From Stenotrophomonas maltophilia (lineage in GTDB: Bacteria; Pseudomonadota; Gammaproteobacteria; Xanthomonadales; Xanthomonadaceae), in assembly GCF_025642255.1 (NCBI RefSeq), contig NZ_CP106759.1, forward strand, positions 399,501 to 463,500: 64,000 nt of DNA, read 5' to 3'. Within the stretch, counting starts at the first letter, position 1. Each line of letters starts with the position of its first letter. The notes under the pieces are model-generated. The model did no database searches. It worked only from the letters and a program-made list of their open reading frames with translations, and was not told where the DNA came from. Both the position numbers and the translations under genes were made by a program. Of the stretch, positions 49,120-58,903 are shown one piece after another.

Positions 49120-51231
49120 TCACCAGACTTTGACCCGCTTGTCGGGGGCCAGGTACAGCTTCTGGCCCTCCTTCACCTCGAACGCCGGGTACCAGGCGTC
49201 GATGTTGCGCACGGTGAGCGCGCGGAACTGGCCCGGCGCGTGCACGTCGGTCAGCAGCGAATTGCGCAGCGCCTGCTCGCGGCTCTTGCTGCGCCATGCC
49301 TGGGCGAAGCCGAGGAAGAAGCGCTGGTCCGGGGTGAAGCCTTCCAGGGTCTGGCCCGGCTTGCCCTGCAGCGACAGCTGGTAGGCGTCGTACGCCGTTC
49401 CGAGACCGGCGACGTCGGCGATGTTCTCGCCCAGCGTCAGCTTGCCGTTGACGTGCACGCCGGGGAACGGCTCGTAACTGCTGAACTGGGCCGCGAGCGC
49501 GTCGCCGGCGGCGTTGAACTGCTTCAGGTCCTCGGCGGTCCACCAGTTGTGCAGCTTGCCGGTCTCGTCGAACAGCGCGCCAGCATTGTCGAACCCGTGG
49601 CTGATCTCATGGCCGATCACTGCACCGATCGCACCGTAGTTCACCGCATCATCGGCGGCTCCATCGAAGAACGGCGGCTGCAGGATCGCGGCCGGGAACA
49701 CCAGGCGGTTCTCCAGCGGCACGTTCATCGCGTTGATGGTCTGCGGCAGCATCGCCCACTCACCGTGGTCGACCGGCTTGCCCAGCTTGGCGATGTTGCG
49801 CTGGTACTCGAACAGCTCGGCGCGCTGTGCATTGCCCAGCGGGTCGTCGCGGCGGATTTCCAGACCGCTGTAATCGCGCCATTTTTCCGGATACCCCATG
49901 CCCACGGTCAGGCCGGCCACCTTTGCCTTGGCGCTGGCCTTGGTCTGCGGCGACATCCACGACAGCGCGTCGATGCGCCTGGCGAACGCGGCGATGATGT
50001 TCTTCGCCATTTCGTCCGCGCGCTCCTTGGTCCTGGCGTCGAAGTGCTTCTCGACATAGCGCTTGCCGATGGCCTCACCGACGGCGTGGTTGGCATCATC
50101 CACCGCGCGCTTCCAGCGATCGCTCTGCTGCGGCGTGCCGCTCAGCGCGGTGCCGTGGAAGGCGAAGCGGGCATCGGCGAACTTCTTCGGCAGGTACGCC
50201 GCGGCGCGATCCAGCGCATGGAAGGCCAGGTAATCCTTCCAGACCTCCAGCGGCTCGGTGGCCACCAGCCTGGACAGCCCGGCCACCGCCCTGGGCTGCC
50301 AGACGATGAAGTCCTGCTGCTTGCCCAGTGCCGCGGCATCGAGGAAGGCGGTCCAGTCCATGCCCGGGGCCTTGGCGTTGAAGTCAGCCTGGGTCCAGGG
50401 GTTGGCACCCTTGGTCACGTCGTTGGTTTCTTCCTGGGTGGCGTGCGCCTGTGCGATCTTCGTTTCCAGCGCAACGATGCGCTGCGCCTTGCCGGCCGGG
50501 TCGGCGCTGCCGGCCAGCTGCAGGAGCTGCGCGATATAGGCCTGGTACTGCTTGCGCAGTTCGGCCATGCGGCCGTCGCCCAGATAGAAGTCGCGGTCGG
50601 GCATGCCAAGTCCGCCCTGCACCAGATATGGCGCGGTGCGGTCCGGCTGCAGCAGATCGACCGAGACCCACAGGCCGAACAGGCGGTCGGTGTAGAAGTT
50701 GGTGGCATTGAGCAGGTCGACATCGGCGCGCATGTCGCCGCCCAGCGCGCGGGCCAGGCCGGCCTTGTCAGTGATCGCATCGATCGCCTTCAGCTGCGGC
50801 TGCACCGGTGCGATACCGCGCTGCTCGATGCCGGCCTCATCCATGAAGGCGGCGTAGTAATCGCCGATCAGCTTGTCCTCGCCGCTGGCCTGGGCATTGC
50901 CGGCAGCGCCTTCGAGGATGGCGCGGGTGTCGGCCTGGGTCTTCTCCGCGATGACGTTGAAGCTGCCGAAGCGCGAGCGGTCGGCGGGGATCTGGGTGTT
51001 CTTCACCCAGGTGCCATTGGCGAAGCCGAAGAAATCGTCGCCGGCGGCGATGCTGCGATCCATGCCGCTGGCATCGAAGCCGAAGCTGCCCAGCATCGGC
51101 TTGGCGGCTGCGGGGGCGGATGCGGCCGGCGCGGCGGTACTGGCCGCCGGATCGGCGGCGCGGTCGCAGGCGGCCAGGGACAGGCTGGCAGCAATGGCCA
51201 GTGCCAGGGTGGGACGGCGCAGCTTGGACAT
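49120..51231 (-). CDS. M13-family zinc metallopeptidase lipoprotein (PepO-like)
   Basis: The 703-residue protein has a lipoprotein signal with Cys22 (SLSLAAC) and an Ala-rich linker. The neprilysin-type helical domain starts at GMDRSIAAGDDFFGFANGTW. The catalytic HExxH is GHEISHGFDN, and the third zinc ligand lies in GENIADVAG. Length is normal for the family. It should cleave small peptides in the periplasm. The ATG at 51231 is preferred to an upstream start at 51291 because only it gives a proper signal peptide; AGAAGTCC precedes it. Confidence 0.93.
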   Translation of the reverse strand: MSKLRRPTLALAIAASLSLAACDRAADPAASTAAPAASAPAAAKPMLGSFGFDASGMDRSIAAGDDFFGFANGTWVKNTQIPADRSRFGSFNVIAEKTQADTRAILEGAAGNAQASGEDKLIGDYYAAFMDEAGIEQRGIAPVQPQLKAIDAITDKAGLARALGGDMRADVDLLNATNFYTDRLFGLWVSVDLLQPDRTAPYLVQGGLGMPDRDFYLGDGRMAELRKQYQAYIAQLLQLAGSADPAGKAQRIVALETKIAQAHATQEETNDVTKGANPWTQADFNAKAPGMDWTAFLDAAALGKQQDFIVWQPRAVAGLSRLVATEPLEVWKDYLAFHALDRAAAYLPKKFADARFAFHGTALSGTPQQSDRWKRAVDDANHAVGEAIGKRYVEKHFDARTKERADEMAKNIIAAFARRIDALSWMSPQTKASAKAKVAGLTVGMGYPEKWRDYSGLEIRRDDPLGNAQRAELFEYQRNIAKLGKPVDHGEWAMLPQTINAMNVPLENRLVFPAAILQPPFFDGAADDAVNYGAIGAVIGHEISHGFDNAGALFDETGKLHNWWTAEDLKQFNAAGDALAAQFSSYEPFPGVHVNGKLTLGENIADVAGLGTAYDAYQLSLQGKPGQTLEGFTPDQRFFLGFAQAWRSKSREQALRNSLLTDVHAPGQFRALTVRNIDAWYPAFEVKEGQKLYLAPDKRVKVW

Positions 51232-51518
51232 GGACTTCTCTTGCGGCGGGAAAACGCCAAGTCTAATCCGCTCCGATGCGATGGGTCGCACCGTTGTGGC
51301 GCAAGGCTGTGCACGATCTGGCTGAACGCGGTGCGGCGATCTTCACGCCGTCACCGCCGTGGTGCATGCTGCATGCCGGACCCCTGCGCGGACGCAGGGC
51401 GGTGATCCGGCGTGGCGGGCCCGGCGGTCAAGAATGGCAGTCGCCGGCCGCTGAGGTCGGGGATGTGGAGGAATCGTTCGCGCATGAAGCCAGCCGACTG
51501 GACAGGGAACACCCACCG

Positions 51519-54470
51519 ATGCCCGCGCTGAAACGCGCGTTGGCCCGGCCACTGCGCGCCATCACCTGGGGCGGGGTGGTGCTGGGCGTGCTGCTGGTGG
51601 CCGGTCTGGCGATGATGCTGGTCAATGACCACCATCGGCGGTTGGAAGCGGCGCAGCGGCAGAGCCGGGCACTGGCGGTCGGCAGCGAGCGCCTGCTGGC
51701 ATTGCAGCTGCGCAATCTGGAGCGGGCGATGGGCGGCATTTCCGCCGACGCCGCCGAGCTGTTCCGGAGCGTGCCGGCACAGGCACCGCGGCTGCTCGAT
51801 GCGGCCGTGGCCGGCGTGCTGCAACGGCACGCCGAGCTGCACAGCATCGTGGTGCTAGACAGCTACGGACGTGCGCTGACCGCGGGCCAGGGCGACCTGC
51901 AGCTGCCCCTGTGGACCGATCCGCAACGGCGCGGCCCTGGCAGTGCGCTGTACATCGGGCCGCCGCAGCGGGGCAGCGACGATGGCTGGGTGGTGCCGCT
52001 GGCGCTGCCGCTGGACGACGACCGCTGGCTGCTGGCGCGCCTGCGCTGCGGCGAACTGCAGCGCATCATCGGCGGGCTGGACGTGGGCCCGAACGGCCTG
52101 GTGTCGATCAGTGATGCCGAAGGCTACATGTTGGCGCGCGTGCCCGATCCGCATGGCACGGTCGGACACCGCTACGAGCTGCCCGGGCGCGATCTGCTCG
52201 GCAGGCAGGCGGTGATCGAACTGGGGAACATGCCCGGCGTGGTCGACGGCGTGCCGCGCATCACCACCATCAGTACGCTGGAACGCAACCCGCTGGCGGT
52301 GCAGGTGGGCCTGGCCGAAAAGGACGTGCTGGCGCCGTGGTGGCCCTACCTGCAGGCATCGGTGGCCATCGTGCTGGTCTATGTGGCCGTGCTGCTGGTG
52401 CTGTTGTTCGCCGTCCGGCGAACGATCCGCCGGCAGCAATCGATGGCCGAGGAACTGCAGGCCGGCAATGCGGAACTGCGGCTGGCCCACCAGGTCGGGC
52501 GGGTCTGCACCTGGTATGTCGATGAGGACGCTGCACTGCTGCGCTGGTCACCGCTGGCACGCGAGATCTTCGGCGTACAGACCGACGCGCTGCCGGTGGC
52601 CGATTTCTTTGCCCGGGTGCACCGCGATGATGCCGCACGGCTGCAGAAGGCGTTTGACCAGGCATTTGCCGGCAACGCGGTGATGGATGAGGTATTCCGC
52701 CTGGTGCTGCCGGGGGGTGCGGTGCGCTGGGTCGGCGCGCGGGGCCAGCGCGTGCCGGTGGCCGATCGCCAGCGGCGCATGATCGGCGCGCTCACCGATC
52801 TCAGCGAGCGGTATCAGGTCCGTGAACAGATGAACCAGGTCGAACGGCGCTTCCGCCTGCTGTTCGACCGCAATCCTGCGCCGTTCTGGGTGTTCGATCC
52901 GGACACGCTGCGCTTCATCGAGGTCAACGATGCGGCCGTGCGGCAGTACGGCTACAGCCGTGAGGAATTCCTCACCATGAGCATCCTCGACATCCGGCCG
53001 CGGGAAGGGTGGGACGAGGTCAAGGGAGCCATCGCGCGGGCGCGCGTGGGCGACCTTCCCGATGCTGCCGTGCGCCTGCACCGGCGCAAGGATGGCAGTG
53101 TGTTCGAAGTGCGCGCGCATTTGTCCCGGCTGGATTTCGATGGCCAGCCGGCCTGCCTGGTACTGGCCGAGGATGTCAGCGAGCGGATGGCCTATGAGCG
53201 CGACCTGGCTTACCAGGCGCGGCACAACCCGGCGACCGGGCTGCTCAACGTGCGCGCGCTGACCGAGCAGCTGGATGCCCAGGCGGAGGGCTATACCATC
53301 GCCTTCGTGCAGCTGCGTGGCCTGCAGCTGGTGGCCGACACGCTGGGCCGGGAGATCGGCGATGCGGTGCTGCAGTCGATGGCCTCGCGCCTGGCTGTGC
53401 TGGCGGCACGTTACGGCGCGCTGGCCTTCCAGCCGGCGGAAGATTTCGTGTTCGCCATCGGCGCCGCGCATGACACCCGGCGCGTACTCGACGATCTGCT
53501 GCAGATCGTGTCGGCACCAATGCGTGGCAAGGATTCGCTGCACCAGTTCGAGCCGCGCATCGGCGTGGCGGTTCACACGGCAGATGATGGCCACAGCGCC
53601 GAGCAGGTGATCGGCATGGCGGCACAGGCGGCGCACGCCGCGCGCGCCGAAGGGGATGTGGTGGCCTGGTTCGACGCTGCGGTGACCACGCGCCTGGCTG
53701 ATCGCCTGCGCCTGGCCGGGCGCATCCATGCGGCGATCGACAGCGAGTTCCAGCTGTACTTCCAGCCGATCCGGCACGCCAGCGACGGCAGTCCGGCGGC
53801 ACTGGAGGCATTGCTGCGCTGGCCGCAAGCCGATGGCAGCTTCATTCCTCCCAACGAGTTCATCCAGCTGTGCGAGGACACCGGCCTGATCCTGGCCCTG
53901 GGGCGCTGGGTGATCCGTGCGGCGGCCCAGGCGCAGCGGCGCCTGGTGGAGGCGGGTTGGGGCGATCTGCCGATCGCGGTGAACGTGTCGGCCGTGCAGT
54001 TCTTCAACAGCGACCTGGTGGCCGAGTTCACCCGTGCCCAGCAGGACTTCGGCCTGGCCCGCGGCGCGCTGCATGTGGAGCTGACCGAGAGCAGCCTGAT
54101 GCGCAAGCCGGCGCAGGCGATGCAGACCATGCAGCGCCTGCACGAGCAGGGCATCTGCGTGTCGCTGGATGATTTCGGTACCGGCTACTCCAGCATGTCC
54201 TACCTGCAGCACCTGCCGCTGGACATCCTCAAGATCGACCGCAGCTTCGTCGCCGACGTGGAGACCAATCCGCGCAACGCATCGATCTGCAGGGCGCTGC
54301 TGTCGCTGGGCCACAGCATGGGCCTGACCATCATTGCCGAAGGCGTGGAAACGCCGGGGCAGCTCGACTGGCTGGCCGCGCACGGCTGCGACCAGGTGCA
54401 GGGCTACCTGCTGGGACGTCCGGCCCCTCTGGAGCGGATCATCGGCATGCTGGACGAGGTCGCTGTCTAG
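51519..54470 (+). CDS. Membrane PAS-(degenerate GGDEF)-EAL phosphodiesterase
   Basis: The 983-residue protein has helices at about 16-35 and 277-299 enclosing a periplasmic sensor domain. Two PAS domains follow (near LLRWSPLAREIFGVQ and FWVFDPDTLRFIEVNDAAVR). A GGDEF domain in which the signature is replaced by PAEDF precedes an EAL domain with Glu763-Ala-Leu, LTESSLMRK, DDFGTGYSSMSYL and KIDRSFVAD. The cyclase half cannot be active, so the protein should hydrolyse cyclic-di-GMP. The ATG at 51519 precedes the first helix; the open frame further upstream is non-coding in character. Confidence 0.9.
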   Translation: MPALKRALARPLRAITWGGVVLGVLLVAGLAMMLVNDHHRRLEAAQRQSRALAVGSERLLALQLRNLERAMGGISADAAELFRSVPAQAPRLLDAAVAGVLQRHAELHSIVVLDSYGRALTAGQGDLQLPLWTDPQRRGPGSALYIGPPQRGSDDGWVVPLALPLDDDRWLLARLRCGELQRIIGGLDVGPNGLVSISDAEGYMLARVPDPHGTVGHRYELPGRDLLGRQAVIELGNMPGVVDGVPRITTISTLERNPLAVQVGLAEKDVLAPWWPYLQASVAIVLVYVAVLLVLLFAVRRTIRRQQSMAEELQAGNAELRLAHQVGRVCTWYVDEDAALLRWSPLAREIFGVQTDALPVADFFARVHRDDAARLQKAFDQAFAGNAVMDEVFRLVLPGGAVRWVGARGQRVPVADRQRRMIGALTDLSERYQVREQMNQVERRFRLLFDRNPAPFWVFDPDTLRFIEVNDAAVRQYGYSREEFLTMSILDIRPREGWDEVKGAIARARVGDLPDAAVRLHRRKDGSVFEVRAHLSRLDFDGQPACLVLAEDVSERMAYERDLAYQARHNPATGLLNVRALTEQLDAQAEGYTIAFVQLRGLQLVADTLGREIGDAVLQSMASRLAVLAARYGALAFQPAEDFVFAIGAAHDTRRVLDDLLQIVSAPMRGKDSLHQFEPRIGVAVHTADDGHSAEQVIGMAAQAAHAARAEGDVVAWFDAAVTTRLADRLRLAGRIHAAIDSEFQLYFQPIRHASDGSPAALEALLRWPQADGSFIPPNEFIQLCEDTGLILALGRWVIRAAAQAQRRLVEAGWGDLPIAVNVSAVQFFNSDLVAEFTRAQQDFGLARGALHVELTESSLMRKPAQAMQTMQRLHEQGICVSLDDFGTGYSSMSYLQHLPLDILKIDRSFVADVETNPRNASICRALLSLGHSMGLTIIAEGVETPGQLDWLAAHGCDQVQGYLLGRPAPLERIIGMLDEVAV

Positions 54471-54536
54471 CCCATGTTGCGGCTCGCCGGGCACGGCCTT
54501 GCGCCCGCGTGTCACGGGTGTTGTCCAGTGGCGCGG

Positions 54537-55418
54537 TCAGATCCCGGCCTCCACCAGGTAATCGATGAAGCTGCGCACCTTCGGCGCCAGGTGGCTGCGA
54601 CTGGTGTAGACGGCGAAGATGCCGATCGGCGCCGCTTCCCAGTCCGGCAGGATGCGCACCAGGCGGCCGTCGGCCAGCGCCTCCTGGAGCAGGAAATCCG
54701 GTTGCAGGATCACGCCCATGCCAGCAATGGCCGCCTCGCGCAGCACGTCGCCGTTGTTGGCGCGCAGCACGCTGTTCACCGTGACCTGGACGTCGCCTCC
54801 GGGGCCGTGCAGTGGCCACTGGTCGCCGCCGGCCCAGTAGCTGTAGCCCAGGCATGCGTGATCCTGCAGTGCCTGCGGCGTGGCCGGCGTGCCGTGCGCA
54901 GCCAGGTAGGAGGGCGCCGCGCACAGACTGATCCGCGATTCGCCCAGGCGACGCGCGATCAACGTGGGCCCGGGCTCGCGGGTGATGCGGATGGCCACGT
55001 CGTAGCCTTCTTCGACCATGTCCACCAGGCGGTCGGACAGGGCCAGGTCCAGTTCCACCTGCGGGAACCGCTCGCGGAAGCCGGCCAGCAGCGGGCCGAG
55101 ACGGGCGATGCCCCAGCTGACCGGCGCATTGATGCGCAGCAGGCCGGACGGTTCCAGTGCCTGTGCGCCGATGCTGGCCTCCAGTGCGTCGAACTCCGCC
55201 AGCAGGCGCACGCACTGCGCGTAGTAGGCGGCGCCGGCACTGGTCGGGCTGACCCGGCGGGTGGTGCGGTGGAGCAGCCGCGTCGACAGGCGCTTCTCAA
55301 GCGCCGCAACCTGCCGGGTGACGCCGGCGGTGGACATATCCAGTGCCTGGGCGGCCGCACTGAAGCCATTGCGCTCGACCACGGCCACGAACACACGCAT
55401 GGCGTCCAAAGTGTCCAT
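54537..55418 (-). CDS. LysR-family transcriptional regulator
   Basis: The 293-residue protein starts MDTLDAMRVFVAVVERNGFS and continues with STAGVTRQVAALEKRLSTRL, the LysR helix-turn-helix, followed by the effector domain. It is divergent from the DoxX and dioxygenase genes, with a 95-bp gap that holds a perfect inverted repeat (55435-55462). It probably regulates that pair and itself. Confidence 0.9.
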   Translation of the reverse strand: MDTLDAMRVFVAVVERNGFSAAAQALDMSTAGVTRQVAALEKRLSTRLLHRTTRRVSPTSAGAAYYAQCVRLLAEFDALEASIGAQALEPSGLLRINAPVSWGIARLGPLLAGFRERFPQVELDLALSDRLVDMVEEGYDVAIRITREPGPTLIARRLGESRISLCAAPSYLAAHGTPATPQALQDHACLGYSYWAGGDQWPLHGPGGDVQVTVNSVLRANNGDVLREAAIAGMGVILQPDFLLQEALADGRLVRILPDWEAAPIGIFAVYTSRSHLAPKVRSFIDYLVEAGI

Positions 55419-55434
55419 TGTTGCGCCTTATGAA

Positions 55435-55462
55435 ATAAATACGGTCGAATCATCGTATTTAT
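55435..55462. promoter_or_regulatory. Inverted repeat between LysR and DoxX genes
   Basis: ATAAATACG (55435-55443) and CGTATTTAT (55454-55462) are exact complements separated by 10 bp. It is an AT-rich island in the divergent promoter region, of the size expected for a LysR recognition site. Confidence 0.75.
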
Positions 55463-55513
55463 CGGCATCGGTCGGCGCAATAAGCTGTGCTTCTTCCCTT
55501 TCGAGGCCCCGCC

Positions 55514-55924
55514 ATGACGACCTCTGCTGCTTCCGCTCCCCCGCTGGCGCCCTATGGCGCGACGCTGCTACGCCTGGCCCTCGGCGTCCTGTTCCTGATC
55601 CATGGGCTGACCAAGCTGCTGGTGTTCACCCCGGCCGGCACCGCGGCGTTCTTCGAGTCGCTCGGTCTGCCGGGTGTGCTGGGTTACCTCACCCTCGCGG
55701 CAGAACTGGTGATTTCCGCAGCCCTGCTGCTCGGAATCTACGCGCGCTGGGTCGGGCTGGCCGGTGTGCCCCTGTTGCTGGGCACCATCGTCACCGTGCA
55801 CGGCGCGAACGGCTTCGGCTTTGCCAATGCCGGCGGTGGCTGGGAGTACCCGGCCTTCTGGGCGCTGGCGCTGGTGGTGCTGTTCCTGGTCGGTGACGGT
55901 CGCTGGACCCTGCGTTCGCGTTGA
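55514..55924 (+). CDS. DoxX-family membrane protein
   Basis: The 136-residue protein has four membrane helices and the DoxX pattern (LRLALGVLFLIHGLTKLLVF, then GYLTLAAELVISAALLLGIY, then GGGWEYPAFWALALVVLFLV). DoxX proteins associate with thiol or quinone stress functions; the role here is not known. It is followed 31 bp later by the DODA-type dioxygenase gene, and both lie divergent from a LysR regulator. Confidence 0.9.
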   Translation: MTTSAASAPPLAPYGATLLRLALGVLFLIHGLTKLLVFTPAGTAAFFESLGLPGVLGYLTLAAELVISAALLLGIYARWVGLAGVPLLLGTIVTVHGANGFGFANAGGGWEYPAFWALALVVLFLVGDGRWTLRSR

Positions 55925-55955
55925 GCGCTGGCTGATACTGCAAACGGAGAATTCC

Positions 55956-56744
55956 ATGTCCCGCCTGCCTTCGCTGTACATCTCGCACGGTTCACCGATG
56001 ACTGCGCTGCAGCCGGGCGAGGTGGGCGTGCGCCTGGCCGAACTGGCGCGCGACCTGCCCACGCCGCGCGCCATCGTCATCGCCTCGGCCCACTGGCTGG
56101 GGCGGCAGCCGTTGGTCGGCGCCCACCCGCAACCGCCGACCCTCCATGACTTCGGCGGCTTCCCGCGCGCGCTGTTTGAACTGCAGTACCCGGCACCGGG
56201 CGATCCGGCGCTGGCCGAAGACATTGCCGGGCGCATCGCCGCGGCAGGCCTGCCGGTGGCCATCGATACCCAGCGTGGTCTCGACCACGGCGCCTGGGTG
56301 CCGCTGCGCCTGCTGCGTCCGCAGGCCGACATTCCCGTGGTGCCGGTATCGATCCAGCCGTTGCTGGGGCCTGCGCACCAGTTTGTGCTGGGCCGCGCGC
56401 TGGCACCTCTGCGCGAACAGGGCGTGCTGCTGGTCGGCTCGGGCAGCATCACCCACAACCTGCACGACTGGGGCGACTACCAGGACGGCAAGGAAGCGCC
56501 CTATGTGCGGCCGTTCATCGAGTGGGTAGAGCAGCGGCTGGCGGCCGATGATCGCCCGGCGCTGTTGGACTACCGCCGGCAGGCACCGTTCGCCGAACGC
56601 GCCCATCCCACCGATGAACACCTGTTGCCGCTGTTCTTTGCGATGGGTGCGGCCGGTGAAGACCGCTTCGGCGCACGTCGCATCGATGCCGGCGTCGATG
56701 GCGGCTTCCTGGCGATGGACATCTACCGCTTCGACGGGGCATGA
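55956..56744 (+). CDS. DODA-type extradiol aromatic ring-opening dioxygenase (YgiD-like)
   Basis: The 262-residue protein matches the LigB/DODA family. His11 (SHGSPMTAL) and His46 (ASAHWLGR) correspond to metal ligands of YgiD; further His lie in GLDHGAWVPL, GSITHNLHDWG and ERAHPTDEHLLPL. Escherichia coli YgiD is a zinc-dependent DOPA 4,5-dioxygenase. The AACGGAGA site precedes the ATG at 55956. The physiological aromatic substrate is unknown. Confidence 0.9.
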   Translation: MSRLPSLYISHGSPMTALQPGEVGVRLAELARDLPTPRAIVIASAHWLGRQPLVGAHPQPPTLHDFGGFPRALFELQYPAPGDPALAEDIAGRIAAAGLPVAIDTQRGLDHGAWVPLRLLRPQADIPVVPVSIQPLLGPAHQFVLGRALAPLREQGVLLVGSGSITHNLHDWGDYQDGKEAPYVRPFIEWVEQRLAADDRPALLDYRRQAPFAERAHPTDEHLLPLFFAMGAAGEDRFGARRIDAGVDGGFLAMDIYRFDGA

Positions 56745-56859
56745 GCCTGTGCTGACGCAGCATCGCTGCGGTTGTCGCAGCCGCGGTCGCCTGTGGTAGT
56801 TTTTTCCGGGTTTCCGGCGCTGGCTTCATGCCCCCCGCGCGCCGCTTCCTGGAAGAAGC

Positions 56860-58503
56860 ATGCATACCATTGAAGTCGTGCTGGCGATGCTGGTGGCGGT
56901 CGTCGCCAGCGGATACCTCGTCCGCGTCCTGCCGTTCTCACTGCCGCTGCCACTGGTGCAGATCGGTCTGGGCGCGGTCATTGCCGGTGTGTTCAACCGC
57001 GGCCATGCGCTGGAGCCGGAAGTGTTCTTCCTGCTGTTCCTGCCGCCCCTGCTGTTCCTTGACGGCTGGCGCATCCCCAAGCAGGGCCTGTTCCGCGACA
57101 AGGGCGCGATTCTCGAGCTGGCGTTCGGCCTGGTGGTGTTCACCGTCATCGGCGCCGGCCTGCTGATCCACTGGATGATCCCGGTGATGCCGCTGGCGGT
57201 GTGCTTCGCGCTGGCGGCGATTGTTTCGCCGACCGATCCGGTGGCCGTTGGAGCGATCGCCTCCAAGGCCCCCATTCCCAAGCGGCTGATGCACATCCTC
57301 GAGGGCGAATCACTGCTCAACGACGCCTCCGGTCTGGTCTGCTTCCGCTTCGCGGTGGCGGCGGTGATGACCGGTACCTTCTCGCTGGCCACCGCTTCGC
57401 TGACCTTCCTGTGGGTGGCGGTGGCGGGCCTGGCGGTGGGCGTGGCGGTGACGCTGGGCGTGTCGACCTTCCAGCGTTGGTTGTGGCGCCGTTTCGGTGA
57501 AGAGCCGGGTGCGGCGATGCTGGTCAACCTGCTGATCCCGTTCGCGGCCTACCTGCTGGCCGAAGAGATCAATGCCTCGGGCATCCTCGCGGCGGTCGCG
57601 GCCGGCATCTCGATGAGCTACGTGGAAATGACCGGCCGTGTTTCCGGCAGCATGCGCGTGCAGCGCGCGGGCGTGTGGAACATGCTGCAGTTCAGCTTCA
57701 ACGGCATCATGTTCGTGCTGCTGGGCGAGCAGTTGCCGGGCATCGTCGAGCGTGCAACCACCACGATGAACGAGACCGGTCACCAGAGCGCGTGGTGGCT
57801 GCTGGTGTACGTGCTGGTGATCAATGCCAGCCTGATCGCCCTGCGCCTGCTGTGGGTGTGGCTGTCACTGCGCTGGAACCTGCTGCGTGCGCGTCGGCGT
57901 GGCCTGGAGCGGGGCGAGGCGCCGAACTGGCGCATCGTGGTGGCCACCTCGGTGGCGGGCGTGCGCGGTGCGATCACCCTGGCCGGCGTGCTGACGCTGC
58001 CACTGTTCCTGCCCGATGGCAGCCCGTTCCCCGCACGCGACCTGGTGATCTTCCTGGCTGCAGCGGTGATCCTGTTCTCGCTGGTCGGCGCCAGCGTGGC
58101 GCTGCCGCAGCTGCTGAAGGGCCTGCAGTTGCCGGCCGACTCCGGTGAGCGCAAGGAAGAGGATCTGGCCCGCCGGTTGTCCTCGAAGGCCGCGCTGGCC
58201 GGGGTGGAGCGCAAGCGGCAGCAGCTGGTGCTTAACCAGAACACCGAGAACGTGCAGTTGTACAACGACGCGGCCTCGCGGGTCAGCCTGCTGTATCAGC
58301 GGCACCTGGATCGCGAGAACCCGGACGTGGATCCGGAGAAGGTGAAGCGGATGGAGGAGGGCTATCGCCAGTTGCGCAGCGCCGGCCTCACTGCCGAGCG
58401 CGAGGAACTGTTCCGCCTCACCCGGCGCGGCGTGATCTCCGACGAGATCTCGCGGCGCCTGATCCGCAACCTGGATCTGCTGGAGTCGCGCAAGCGCGAG
58501 TGA
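56860..58503 (+). CDS. CPA1-family Na+/H+ antiporter (YjcE/NhaP-like)
   Basis: The 547-residue protein has about twelve membrane helices followed by a cytoplasmic C-terminal tail of about 130 residues rich in charged helices. The ion-binding region is VSPTDPVAVGAIASKAPIPK, followed by EGESLLNDASGLV with the catalytic Asp. RGAITLAGVLTLPL lies in a later helix. It exchanges protons for sodium or potassium at the inner membrane. The ATG follows GGAAGAAGC. A palindromic terminator-like repeat follows its stop. Confidence 0.92.
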   Translation: MHTIEVVLAMLVAVVASGYLVRVLPFSLPLPLVQIGLGAVIAGVFNRGHALEPEVFFLLFLPPLLFLDGWRIPKQGLFRDKGAILELAFGLVVFTVIGAGLLIHWMIPVMPLAVCFALAAIVSPTDPVAVGAIASKAPIPKRLMHILEGESLLNDASGLVCFRFAVAAVMTGTFSLATASLTFLWVAVAGLAVGVAVTLGVSTFQRWLWRRFGEEPGAAMLVNLLIPFAAYLLAEEINASGILAAVAAGISMSYVEMTGRVSGSMRVQRAGVWNMLQFSFNGIMFVLLGEQLPGIVERATTTMNETGHQSAWWLLVYVLVINASLIALRLLWVWLSLRWNLLRARRRGLERGEAPNWRIVVATSVAGVRGAITLAGVLTLPLFLPDGSPFPARDLVIFLAAAVILFSLVGASVALPQLLKGLQLPADSGERKEEDLARRLSSKAALAGVERKRQQLVLNQNTENVQLYNDAASRVSLLYQRHLDRENPDVDPEKVKRMEEGYRQLRSAGLTAEREELFRLTRRGVISDEISRRLIRNLDLLESRKRE

Positions 58504-58518
58504 CCGGCCCTGTGCATC

Positions 58519-58557
58519 GGGGTCGGATCCCTTTCCCGCGGAAAGGGATCTGACCCC
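58519..58557. repeat. Dispersed inverted repeat acting as a likely terminator
   Basis: An 18-bp arm (58519-58536, GGGGTCGGATCCCTTTCC) pairs with 58540-58557 with one mismatch and a 3-nt loop. It sits between the convergent antiporter and DUF3297 genes. The outer part recurs as the palindrome at 1307-1319. Confidence 0.7.
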
Positions 58558-58565
58558 GGGCTCCG

Positions 58566-58814
58566 TCAGGCCGGCTTCTGGTCGAGGAAGTAGGCCTCGA
58601 CCTTGCCTTTGACCTTGATTGTCATCGGGTTGCCGCGACGGTCACGGGCCTTGCCGGCCTGCACGCGGATCCAGCCTTCGCTGACCGAGTATTCCTCGAC
58701 GTTGTCGCGCTCGACGTCGTTGAAGCGCACGCCGACGCCGCGCTCCAGCGCCTGCGCATCATGGAAGGGGCTGGCCGGATTGATCGCCAGGTGGTCGGGA
58801 GGGGTATCGCTCAT
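58566..58814 (-). CDS. DUF3297 family protein
   Basis: The 82-residue protein matches DUF3297: DTPPDHLAINPASPFHDAQA, then GVGVRFNDVERDNVEEYSVS, then GKARDRRGNPMTIKVKGKVE. The ATG at 58814 gives the family start (MSDTPPDHLAIN). It is a widespread small proteobacterial protein without a known function. It is convergent with the antiporter gene. Confidence 0.9.
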   Translation of the reverse strand: MSDTPPDHLAINPASPFHDAQALERGVGVRFNDVERDNVEEYSVSEGWIRVQAGKARDRRGNPMTIKVKGKVEAYFLDQKPA

Positions 58815-58903
58815 CGCATCATTCACAGTGACGGCCACCAAGGCCGGCTTCAGCGATACAGGATAAACCGTAGAATGCCGGCCTGCCCCAAGGAGTTCCC
58901 GCC

